From positions 1-8,454 of the forward strand of contig CAZHPY010000068.1 of NCBI GenBank assembly GCA_964534705.1: DNA of 8,454 nucleotides, in the 5' to 3' direction. A program made the position numbers and the translations under genes. Positions 1-6,951 of this stretch are shown piece after piece. The DNA comes from CAZHPY01 sp964534705. Lineage in GTDB: Bacteria > Omnitrophota > Gorgyraeia > 2-01-FULL-45-10. Under the pieces are notes generated by a model. The model saw nothing but the letters and a program-made list of their open reading frames with translations. It was not told the DNA's origin and ran no database searches. How positions within the stretch are numbered: the stretch's first letter is position 1; each line of letters opens with the position of its first letter.

Positions 1-1148
1 ATTGCCGGTATCTCTGTTTCAGCGGCAGGAACCTCGGCCGGGGTTTCAACTGCCGGTTCCACAACAGGCTTTACAACTTCCTCTTTCCTGGCGGCAAAGC
101 TGAACGGTTTCCAGGGTTTCTTTACAGGCGCCTCTTTAACTACTGTTTCTTTCTTTTTATTAAAATCGAGGACCGGCAGTACCGGATGTTTGGGTTTTGG
201 GTTTTTCAAAGTATCTATTTTTGTCCTGGCTTCACCTGCAAAAAAAGAATCCGGATAACTATCTATAACATCCTGGTAGTATATGATAGCCGCTTCCTTC
301 TTTCCCTGGGCTTCGTAAAATTGCGCCGTTTCGAATGATTTTTGCGCCACATTATCTTTAAGCCGTTTCATCGTCAGGTCGGCCTTCTGCGCCAGCTCCG
401 TATCCTTGTTCTTATTTACGAATTTTTCAAACGTTTTGATCGCATTGTCCGTGGCTGTTGCATCATAGGCGGGTTTCAGCGAAGCCCTGTAGGCGCAATA
501 CGACTCTTCATACATCGCCTGCGCGGAATACTTTGATCTAGGATAATCTTCTACAAGCTTGTGATACGCCTGGATGGCCTCTTCATACCTTTCGCTCTTC
601 TTGAGGGCCTCCCCCAGCTTAAACTGCGCGTCTTCCGCATATTTTCCGTAAGGCGCGTTCTCTACGACCTTTTTGAATATTTCGACCGCCCTGTCCAGGG
701 GCGCCATTATATCGGTACCCAGGACTTTAGGGCTTGGTTTTTCAAGATATATGTTGCCTATGGCATATTCCCTGGCAAGCACTTCATCGGTATTGGATAG
801 ATGAGGAAAATTGTCTATTGCCTTTTGGTAATTTTCAAAAGCAGTATAATACTTTTGCATATTTTCATAACAAAGGCCGACATAATACTGTGCCTTTGAG
901 GCATAATCGGAGAACTCATACTGTTTGGCGAGTTTTTCGAATTCCGGCGCGGCGCGCTGGTAATCTTTCACGTCGTAAAAACTCATCGCGTATTCGAATT
1001 GCTCTTTAGGGGTATCTTTTACGGCATTTTTAGGGTTGGTAAATTTTTTGGTTTCCGGGGTCCATATCCAATAGGCATGAGAAACCCCGGGTAAAACAAA
1101 AATGCTTAAGAGGACAAATACTGCTATATAAGGTATTGATCTTTTCAT
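1..1148 (-). CDS. BamD-like secreted tetratricopeptide-repeat protein, C terminus cut by window edge
   Basis: The frame is open from the ATG at 1148 to the window edge (382 codons, no stop), so the C terminus is missing. Residues 1-25 form a typical signal peptide: MKR, a hydrophobic stretch, then SHA with likely cleavage before Tyr26. There is no lipobox Cys, unlike classical BamD lipoproteins. Residues 26-49 hold a WIWTPET-like segment followed by NPKNAVKDTPKEQ. Helical TPR-type repeats follow at about 50-82, 84-117, 171-204, 206-247 and 266-300, with motifs such as YEEAIQAYHKLVEDYP. From about residue 315 the protein becomes a low-complexity tail rich in Pro, Val, Ala, Glu and Lys. By family it should act in the periplasm or at the outer membrane, as in BamD/YbgF-type assembly proteins; that role is inferred from the repeats. 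It has its own promoter. An in-frame ATG at 1163 overlaps the -10 box, so I prefer 1148. No Shine-Dalgarno sequence is visible. Confidence 0.8.
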   Translation of the reverse strand, partial: MKRSIPYIAVFVLLSIFVLPGVSHAYWIWTPETKKFTNPKNAVKDTPKEQFEYAMSFYDVKDYQRAAPEFEKLAKQYEFSDYASKAQYYVGLCYENMQKYYTAFENYQKAIDNFPHLSNTDEVLAREYAIGNIYLEKPSPKVLGTDIMAPLDRAVEIFKKVVENAPYGKYAEDAQFKLGEALKKSERYEEAIQAYHKLVEDYPRSKYSAQAMYEESYCAYRASLKPAYDATATDNAIKTFEKFVNKNKDTELAQKADLTMKRLKDNVAQKSFETAQFYEAQGKKEAAIIYYQDVIDSYPDSFFAGEARTKIDTLKNPKPKHPVLPVLDFNKKKETVVKEAPVKKPWKPFSFAARKEEVVKPVVEPAVETPAEVPAAETEIPA

Positions 1149-1161
1149 ATGGTAGGTCGGC

Positions 1162-1190
1162 ATTATACCACGTAGAATAATGAAGGTCAA
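1162..1190 (-). promoter_or_regulatory. sigma70 promoter (extended -10) for the BamD-like gene
   Basis: On the minus strand a -35 box TTGACC (1190-1185) is followed by a 17-bp spacer and a perfect -10 box TATAAT (1167-1162), preceded by TG-G, an extended -10. Transcription would be expected to begin near 1155, only about 7 nt before the ATG at 1148. The site lies in the 81-bp gap after the PilZ gene. Confidence 0.8.
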
Positions 1191-1229
1191 AGAAAAATTA
1201 GGTTTTTACGGTGTTGACAGCGGAGATAC

Positions 1230-1604
1230 TTAAAATGACTGGATATTTGTACCGGAGACACGGGTTACGTAGTCCGAGATCACAGCCCTGTCCTCTTTCG
1301 ATATCTCGAGGAACTGGTTACCGAGCTCATAGTGATCGTCCGACGGATTTTTCTTGATCCAGGCAACTTTAGATATTGCCTTTATCGGCCTTTGCAGCGT
1401 TGGAATTGTTATCTCTACGACAAGCCTGCACGCAAGCGAAATAAATTCATTTGTCTTAAAACTAACCCCTCCTTCGCTGATGTCCTTTGTAAGAGATCCC
1501 AACGATGGGTTGGTTAACTTTAAATTCCTGTATTTAACCGGAAGATTTGAATCTATTCTTGGTGAGCGACGCCTGTCTGTAGAACTGTTATATTGCGTCC
1601 CCAT
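1230..1604 (-). CDS. PilZ-domain protein, probable c-di-GMP receptor
   Basis: This 124-residue soluble protein is essentially one PilZ domain. Both halves of the c-di-GMP binding signature are visible: the RxxxR motif at residues 12-16 (within DRRRSPRID) and the D/NxSxxG motif at 41-46 (DISEGG). The rest fits the PilZ beta-barrel, including a VAWIKK strand and a YELGNQFLEIS strand, followed by a short C-terminal helix. There is no signal peptide, membrane segment or second domain, so it should act in the cytoplasm as a stand-alone receptor; its partner cannot be told from the sequence. The start at 1604 is supported by a GGAGA Shine-Dalgarno at 1611-1615, about 6 nt upstream. It is flanked by its own promoter upstream and a separate promoter downstream, so it looks monocistronic. 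Confidence 0.88.
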   Translation of the reverse strand: MGTQYNSSTDRRRSPRIDSNLPVKYRNLKLTNPSLGSLTKDISEGGVSFKTNEFISLACRLVVEITIPTLQRPIKAISKVAWIKKNPSDDHYELGNQFLEISKEDRAVISDYVTRVSGTNIQSF

Positions 1605-1610
1605 AGGTCA

Positions 1611-1616
1611 TCTCCA
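1611..1616 (-). promoter_or_regulatory. Shine-Dalgarno of the PilZ gene
   Basis: TGGAGA on the minus strand ends 6 nt before the ATG at 1604. It is the clearest ribosome binding site in the window. It decides this start over an out-of-frame ATG at 1611, which overlaps the site itself. Confidence 0.7.
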
Positions 1617-1675
1617 ATATTATATTATTTATGAAACCGTTATTTTTTAATTAATTATTATTTATCGTTGCGTAA

Positions 1676-1704
1676 ACTATACCACACGAACAATATATTG
1701 TCAA
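1676..1704 (-). promoter_or_regulatory. sigma70 promoter (extended -10) for the PilZ gene
   Basis: A perfect -35 box TTGACA (1704-1699), a 17-bp spacer and a -10 box TATAGT (1681-1676) preceded by TG-G lie in the AT-rich 117-bp gap after comEC. The predicted start near 1669 gives a leader of about 65 nt. The segment GTGG-TATA around the -10 matches the promoter of the BamD-like gene, so the two may be read by the same holoenzyme. Confidence 0.82.
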
Positions 1705-1721
1705 GGTAAAATATAAAAAAG

Positions 1722-4088
1722 TTAGCTTATAGCCGGGAAATATTCCTTTACCTTAAACGTCGAACCGTCGCTGGTCAACTCTATGGCCCCATTTTCCTTT
1801 GTGTTATAAATAACCGGCCCAGAGGGTATATTGTCTCCATGAAAATGCTTTTTATTTGTCTTCGCGCCGGAGCTTATTATTAAAACTTTTGGCGCTGCTT
1901 CCTGAAAGAACAGCCGGGAGGCACCCTCTTTCCCTGTAGACCCGCCGTGGTGCGGGACTTTAATGACATCTGATTTTAACGATCCGTCATAGTCAAGCAT
2001 GGCTTCCATGGCCTTATCCGCGATGTCACCGCAGAAAAGCACGGAAACATCCTGATACTGTAATTTCAATACGACCGAACTATTGTTCGTGTCCAGGCCT
2101 TCAAGGCCTTCCCGGGGATTAATAACAAAAAGCCTTGCATCATTGAACCCGGTGATCTCATCTCCTGCGGTAACTTTCAGGCGGCGCAGGTTCCTTTTCA
2201 AAATTATCTTTCTGTAACTGTCATAAAGGAATCTGCTCGAACCGGCGGCCATTCCGCCGTCCATAACGCAACCTATGCCGAAATTTTTCAGCACGTAGAT
2301 CATCCCGCCCATATGATCGGAATGAAAATGCGTTACCAATACGGCGTCCAGTCTTGTTATCCCTTTATTCCAAAGGTAAGGCGCTACGATAGACCTGCCC
2401 GTATCGAAAAAACCTTCCATGCCGCCTGAGCCCGCATCGATAAGCATCGTCCTTCTATCGGGAAACTCTATAAGCATCGCGTCTCCCTTCCCTACATCAA
2501 GAAAGGTTATTTTTAATTCCTTGCTCTGTGAAGCGAAAAGATCTGACCATACGGTAAAATTAAAGAATATCAACAGTAATATAAGCAATATTTTCTTTTG
2601 TTTAAGGAAAAAGAAACACATGACAAAAATATAATATAACAGTAAAAAAGAAATGGAGGGCGCTGGTACCCTGAAATAAGCGAACGGGACCTGGGCAAAG
2701 AGATGGTTTATGTAAAATGTCGCCTGCGATAATAGTGACATGGCACAGGCGACAGGCGCCAGGATAAATCCAATGCCTGGCAGACTAAGGAAGATGAATA
2801 AAAATGATACTACTGTTATGACGAACAATGCCGGAACGATGACCAGGTTCGCTATTATGGATATAGGGGAGATCACATTGAAATACCTGGCCACTATGGG
2901 CGAAACGGCTATAATGGCGGCTATCGAAACGGCTATACCTTTGGTAAAGTAATTTTTCCTGGAGCCGAACAAAGATTCTATGCGCGGCGAAAACAGGACT
3001 ATGCCGAAGATGGAAGCAAACGACAATTGAAAACCCGGATCAAAAAGCTCATTAGGGTTATTAAGGAGGATGAGGAAAGCCGCTATTGCCAGCGAATTCA
3101 GGACATCCGATTCCCTGTTGATAACATACCCTAATGAAGCTATGACAAACATTATCGTTGCCCTGACTACCGGCGCAGCCGCGCCTGCCAAAAAGCAATA
3201 AAATATGAGAAAAAAGGAGGCAAGCAAAAGGCTGTATTTTCTTTTTATGCCTGCCATCTTAAAAACGAACATGAATATGCCCGCTATCAGGACTATGTTC
3301 AGGCCGCTTATGGCTATTACATGCACCGTGCCTGTCTTGATGAAATCATCCATCACAGAAGTGTCGAGCCCGCTTCTCTCCCCTGTCAATATTGCATTAA
3401 GGAATCCGCCATAACGGCGGTCGACATAACGCGTTATTGATGCGTTTATGCTTTTTCTCAGGGAATACGCCCATGATACGATAATATTCACACGGCCGCC
3501 TCTTATCACCCTGACGGAAGAGCCGCCATTAGCGCTCATGAGGACATGTATGCCCTTGATCTTAAGATAATCGGGATAATTGAACAGGCCCGGATTTTTT
3601 AATCCCTGGGGGAATGACAATTTTCCCGATAGATCTATTTCATCTCCAAATTTTATTTTTTCTCCCTCTTCGTCAGTACAAAGGTCGGCCTTCACAAGGC
3701 CGGTCACCTTAAAGGTCTTATCTTTCTCTGAAAGACGCTCGCTTTTTAAGGTAAGGCTTGTTCTTTCTTTTCCATAAAAAGTTTTTTTTCTCACAGGATC
3801 ATCTGCCACTACTCCTCTTACGATGACAGTGTCCCCTTCCCCGGAAATGAAATTAACTATGTGGTTTTTTGGCAGGATATTGTGATTCTGGTAATAAGCG
3901 GCCCCGAAAAAGATTATGGCTATATACAAAAAAACGTGGGACAGGATATTTTTCCTGAACAGGGCGGCGGCGGTAATTATCAGTATAAGGCTTGCTGTAA
4001 TAAGATATGCGGTGGGTACATAGAAAATACCGGATAAGCTTATGCCTGCCGCAAAGGATATGGCGCAATACAGTATGGGACGCTTCAT
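1722..4088 (-). CDS. comEC: ComEC/Rec2 family DNA-uptake membrane channel
   Basis: This 788-residue polytopic membrane protein has the full three-part ComEC architecture. The N terminus has several membrane segments (about 4-66), followed by the DUF4131/OB-like extracellular part ending in the conserved NPGLFNYPDYL motif (165-175). The Competence domain starts near residue 220 with LNAILTGERSGL and GTVHVIAISGLN (253-264), then a long series of hydrophobic segments. The C terminus (about 525-785) is a metallo-beta-lactamase-like domain with LDVGKGDAML, THFHSDH (586-592), CGDI (Asp688) and VPHHGG (His713, His714), so metal ligands are present. In natural transformation this protein passes single-stranded DNA through the inner membrane; the beta-lactamase-like domain has been proposed as the strand-degrading nuclease. 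Its ATG overlaps the comEA stop by 4 nt (ATGA) and no Shine-Dalgarno is seen, which suggests translational coupling. Residue 264 is Asn where the family usually has His (ISGLH). Confidence 0.95.
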   Translation of the reverse strand: MKRPILYCAISFAAGISLSGIFYVPTAYLITASLILIITAAALFRKNILSHVFLYIAIIFFGAAYYQNHNILPKNHIVNFISGEGDTVIVRGVVADDPVRKKTFYGKERTSLTLKSERLSEKDKTFKVTGLVKADLCTDEEGEKIKFGDEIDLSGKLSFPQGLKNPGLFNYPDYLKIKGIHVLMSANGGSSVRVIRGGRVNIIVSWAYSLRKSINASITRYVDRRYGGFLNAILTGERSGLDTSVMDDFIKTGTVHVIAISGLNIVLIAGIFMFVFKMAGIKRKYSLLLASFFLIFYCFLAGAAAPVVRATIMFVIASLGYVINRESDVLNSLAIAAFLILLNNPNELFDPGFQLSFASIFGIVLFSPRIESLFGSRKNYFTKGIAVSIAAIIAVSPIVARYFNVISPISIIANLVIVPALFVITVVSFLFIFLSLPGIGFILAPVACAMSLLSQATFYINHLFAQVPFAYFRVPAPSISFLLLYYIFVMCFFFLKQKKILLILLLIFFNFTVWSDLFASQSKELKITFLDVGKGDAMLIEFPDRRTMLIDAGSGGMEGFFDTGRSIVAPYLWNKGITRLDAVLVTHFHSDHMGGMIYVLKNFGIGCVMDGGMAAGSSRFLYDSYRKIILKRNLRRLKVTAGDEITGFNDARLFVINPREGLEGLDTNNSSVVLKLQYQDVSVLFCGDIADKAMEAMLDYDGSLKSDVIKVPHHGGSTGKEGASRLFFQEAAPKVLIISSGAKTNKKHFHGDNIPSGPVIYNTKENGAIELTSDGSTFKVKEYFPAIS

Positions 4089-4432
4089 TCGACGCTAATA
4101 TTGTCTTTTATCTTAACAAAAAGATCTTCCTTGATCCCTTTTACCTTCTTGATCTCTTCTATGGACCTGAAGTCTCCCTGCAGGGTACGGTATTCCGCTA
4201 TGCGCCCCGCCAGGGCCTTGCCCACTCCTGGAAGCCTCATGAGGACAACTTCATCGGCATCGTTTATATTTATCTTTTTAACGCTTCCGGACAGCCCCTC
4301 ATGATCGAAAGATCTTATCTTGACATCTACGATCGAATTGGATTTCTGGTAAAGCGCAATGGCCGACCCGGCCGCAAGGAATGCTACCAAGAACAGGATG
4401 ATGAATCTTTCTCTCTTTGAAAGATTGAACAT
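4085..4432 (-). CDS. comEA: ComEA-family membrane-anchored helix-hairpin-helix DNA-binding protein
   Basis: This is a 115-residue protein with one N-terminal membrane anchor (about 9-27, after a basic KRER), a short linker, and a tandem helix-hairpin-helix module at about 53-112. The module begins with ININDADEVVLMRLPGVG (LPGVGKALA near 67-75), followed by GDFRSIEEIKKVKGI. This is the ComEA layout: the domain binds double-stranded DNA without sequence specificity outside the inner membrane and hands it to ComEC. The neighbouring comEC, joined by a 4-nt overlap, supports a role in transformation. The leuS stop codon directly abuts this ATG (TAA-ATG), and the bases before it carry no Shine-Dalgarno, so translation probably depends on ribosomes ending leuS. 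Many short HhH proteins of this type are annotated only as helix-hairpin-helix proteins; the comEC context makes ComEA the better name. Confidence 0.88.
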   Translation of the reverse strand: MFNLSKRERFIILFLVAFLAAGSAIALYQKSNSIVDVKIRSFDHEGLSGSVKKININDADEVVLMRLPGVGKALAGRIAEYRTLQGDFRSIEEIKKVKGIKEDLFVKIKDNISVE

Positions 4433-6946
4433 TTATTGGAGGACTACATTGACCAGTTTCTTAGGAACTACGATAAAGCTTTTTATTGTCCTATTGGCAG
4501 ATAATTCTTTTATCTTCGGGTCTGACAAGGCCTTTTTCTTGAGCTCCTCGTCATTCATATCGAAAGGTACCTCGATCTTCGACCGTACCTTGCCGTTTAT
4601 CTGTATTACCATTGTAATGACTTCTTCAACTATGGCCGACTTGTCATAAGAAGGCCAGGAGGCCTTAAAGATGCTGTTCTCTTTCCCTATCATGCTCCAT
4701 AATTCCTCGCACATATGCGGAACGAATGGGGCCAGCAGTATAATGACCGCTTCAACCGCCTCATTTAAAACCGTATCCTGACTCTTGTTACTTGTCTCTT
4801 TGTCTCTTTGTCTCTTTGTCTCTTGTTTGCCCAGGTAATCATACGCCTCATTCACCAATTCCATTATAGAACTTATGGCAGTATTAAAATGAAACCCTCC
4901 GTCAAAATCCTCAGTAACTTTTTTTATCGTTAGGTGCGTCTTTCTCTTCAGCGCCTCTGCTTCTTTACCCGGACTCTCTGGCCCTTGACACTTTGACGCT
5001 TTGACGCTTTGACACTTTTCAACGAGTCTCCATACCCGACCCAGGAACCTATACGCGCCCTCAACACCGCGATCAGACCACTCTGCGTCTTTTTCAGGAG
5101 GCCCTATGAACAACGTATATAGCCTGACGGTATCCGCGCCGTAATCCGCTATGAGCTTATCAGGGCTGACAACGTTGCCTTTTGATTTGGACATCTTCGC
5201 CCCATCCTTGATTATCATGCCCTGGGTAAAGAGATTTTTAAAAGGCTCATTAAAACCCACCCATTTTATATCATAAAGGAATTTCGTAATGAATCTGGAA
5301 TACAAAAGATGCAGTATGGCATGTTCGACCCCGCCGATATACTGATCCACAGGCAGCCATTTATTTACAAGCTCCGTATCAAAAGGCCTGTCTTTCAAGT
5401 GAGGGGTTATGTACCTCAGGAAATACCAGCTTGAGTCAACGAATGTATCCATTGTGTCTGTTTCGCGCGTTGCCGTACCGCCGCATTTCGGGCACTTTGT
5501 ATTTACGAATTGTTCCGAAGATTTTAACGGCGACTCGCCTGTAGGCCTGAATTCCACATTTTTCGGCAAAAGCACCGGGAGGTCCTTCTCCGGCACCGCT
5601 AATGTGCCGCAACGGCTGCAATAAATTACCGGTATGGGCGCGCCCCAGAAACGCTGGCGCGATATAAGCCAGTCCCGCAGCTTATACTGTATTGAACGCT
5701 TGCCCATCTTTTTTTCTTCGAAATAATCCGCTATCTTCCCGATCGCTGTTTCCGAGCTTATCCCGTTAAACCTGTCGGAATTAGCCATTACGCCTTCGCC
5801 TATGTGGGCCTCTTTCATGGTTTTTGCGTCCAACGGCTTCTTCGGGTCATCTATTACAACCTTTATGGGTAAATCATACACCTTTGCAAATTCAAAATCA
5901 CGCTGGTCATGGGCGGGCACCGCCATTATGGCTCCCGTCCCATATTCCATGAGAATATAGTTAGCTACCCATATGGGCACTTTTTCATTGTTCACTGGAT
6001 TTATCACATACCTGCCCGTAAACACGCCTTCTTTTTTTACCTCGGCGGCAGCGCGATCTATCTTGCTCTCTTCGCGCATCTTCTGTATCAGGCCGGCAGC
6101 CTCTTTTTCATTTTTAACGCCGCTGATAAGTTTTCCTACCATCGGATGCTCAGGCGCAACGGCTATGAATGTAGCGCCGTAAATAGTATCGATCCTTGTG
6201 GTAAAGCATTTAAGGGTCTCGTTCAGGCCTTCAACCGCAAAATCTATCTCTACGCCTTCGCTCCTGCCCATCCAGTTCCTTTGCATCATTTTAACGCGCT
6301 CCGGCCAATGCTCCAGTTTATCAAGGTCGTCCAGCAGCCTCTCGGCATATGCGGTGATCTTAAAGAACCATTGCTCAAGGTCTTTCTGCAGGACTTCGGT
6401 ATCGCATCTTTCGCATCCGCCGTTCACGACCTGTTCGTTCGCCAGGACCGTTTTGCAGGAAGGGCACCAGTTAACAAACGCCTTTTTCTTGTAGGCGAGC
6501 CCTTTTTCATAAAGTTTCGTAAATATCCATTGCGTCCATCTATAATACTCCGGCAGGCAGGAGATGACTTCCCTGTCCCAGTCGTATTCCACTCCCCATT
6601 GGTTCAGCTGCTTCTTCATCGTCCTGATATTGTTCAATGTAGAGACTTCCGGATGCAGGCCTCCTTTTATGGCGGCGTTTTCGGCGGGCAGGCCGAAGGC
6701 GTCAAAACCCATAGGGGTGAGGACGTTCAGGCCGCGCATCATCTTGTACCGCACTACGACATCTCCTATGATATAGTTCCTGCCGTGGCCGACATGAAGC
6801 GCTGCCGACGGGTACGGGAACATCATAAGGCAATAGTATTTATTATTGTAGTTGGCCGTATCTACTTTAAAAAGGCCCTTATCGCGCCAAAATTTCTGCC
6901 ATTTGGCCTCTATCTTGTCAAAAGGATATGATTTCTCGTCTTGCAT
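4433..6946 (-). CDS. leuS: leucyl-tRNA synthetase
   Basis: This 837-residue class I synthetase charges tRNA-Leu with leucine in the cytoplasm. The catalytic signatures are present: HVGH (51-54, after FPYPSAAL) and KMSKS (584-588). The CP1 editing domain is recognisable from the threonine-rich TTRIDTIYG near 247-255 and GTGAIMAVPAHD, whose Asp347 is the conserved editing residue. Zinc-knuckle cysteines occur as CPSC (161-164) with CERC (178-181), and again as CSRC and CPKC further on. The segment before KMSKS is short (QGMIIKDGA), so the leucine-specific insertion of E. coli LeuRS is absent. The C terminus has the usual VIQINGKVRSKIEVP. Two loops of the anticodon-binding region, near residues 643-653 and 707-718, are encoded by 8-bp tandem arrays. 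The start at 6946 follows a GAAAGG ribosome site and lies 5 nt after the nfo stop; the stop abuts comEA. Confidence 0.98.
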   Translation of the reverse strand: MQDEKSYPFDKIEAKWQKFWRDKGLFKVDTANYNNKYYCLMMFPYPSAALHVGHGRNYIIGDVVVRYKMMRGLNVLTPMGFDAFGLPAENAAIKGGLHPEVSTLNNIRTMKKQLNQWGVEYDWDREVISCLPEYYRWTQWIFTKLYEKGLAYKKKAFVNWCPSCKTVLANEQVVNGGCERCDTEVLQKDLEQWFFKITAYAERLLDDLDKLEHWPERVKMMQRNWMGRSEGVEIDFAVEGLNETLKCFTTRIDTIYGATFIAVAPEHPMVGKLISGVKNEKEAAGLIQKMREESKIDRAAAEVKKEGVFTGRYVINPVNNEKVPIWVANYILMEYGTGAIMAVPAHDQRDFEFAKVYDLPIKVVIDDPKKPLDAKTMKEAHIGEGVMANSDRFNGISSETAIGKIADYFEEKKMGKRSIQYKLRDWLISRQRFWGAPIPVIYCSRCGTLAVPEKDLPVLLPKNVEFRPTGESPLKSSEQFVNTKCPKCGGTATRETDTMDTFVDSSWYFLRYITPHLKDRPFDTELVNKWLPVDQYIGGVEHAILHLLYSRFITKFLYDIKWVGFNEPFKNLFTQGMIIKDGAKMSKSKGNVVSPDKLIADYGADTVRLYTLFIGPPEKDAEWSDRGVEGAYRFLGRVWRLVEKCQSVKASKCQGPESPGKEAEALKRKTHLTIKKVTEDFDGGFHFNTAISSIMELVNEAYDYLGKQETKRQRDKETSNKSQDTVLNEAVEAVIILLAPFVPHMCEELWSMIGKENSIFKASWPSYDKSAIVEEVITMVIQINGKVRSKIEVPFDMNDEELKKKALSDPKIKELSANRTIKSFIVVPKKLVNVVLQ
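4794..4825 (-). repeat. 8-bp tandem array 1 inside leuS (four units of AAAGAGAC type)
   Basis: On the coding (minus) strand, four 8-bp units follow one another: one CAAGAGAC, then three identical AAAGAGAC, ending in AAG. A further degenerate copy (CAAGAGTC) lies at 4780-4787. The array encodes the hydrophilic stretch KQETKRQRDKETSNK, near residues 704-721, in a surface loop between helices of the anticodon-binding region. The unit is not a multiple of three, so any change other than three units would shift the frame. Confidence 0.9.
4987..5018 (-). repeat. 8-bp tandem array 2 inside leuS (four units of AAAGYGTC type)
   Basis: On the coding strand the four units are AAAGTGTC, AAAGCGTC, AAAGCGTC and AAAGTGTC, again followed by AAG. 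They encode KCQSVKASKCQ near residues 643-653, in another surface loop, right after VWRLVE. The unit length, copy number and consensus (AAAGNGNC) match array 1, about 160 bp away. Confidence 0.9.
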
Positions 6947-6951
6947 GACCG

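Noticed and set aside
1705..1740. Possible terminator after comEC (GGCTATAAGCT followed by a T-rich run)
   Set aside because: The stem is only about 4 bp including a G-T pair with a 3-nt loop, too weak to call; the T-rich run may just be the AT-rich region upstream of the PilZ promoter.
5909..6931. 340-codon plus-strand frame opposite leuS
   Set aside because: It lies wholly antisense to the well-supported leuS, shows no domain logic, and is rich in His, Phe and Arg as expected for a reverse-frame shadow.
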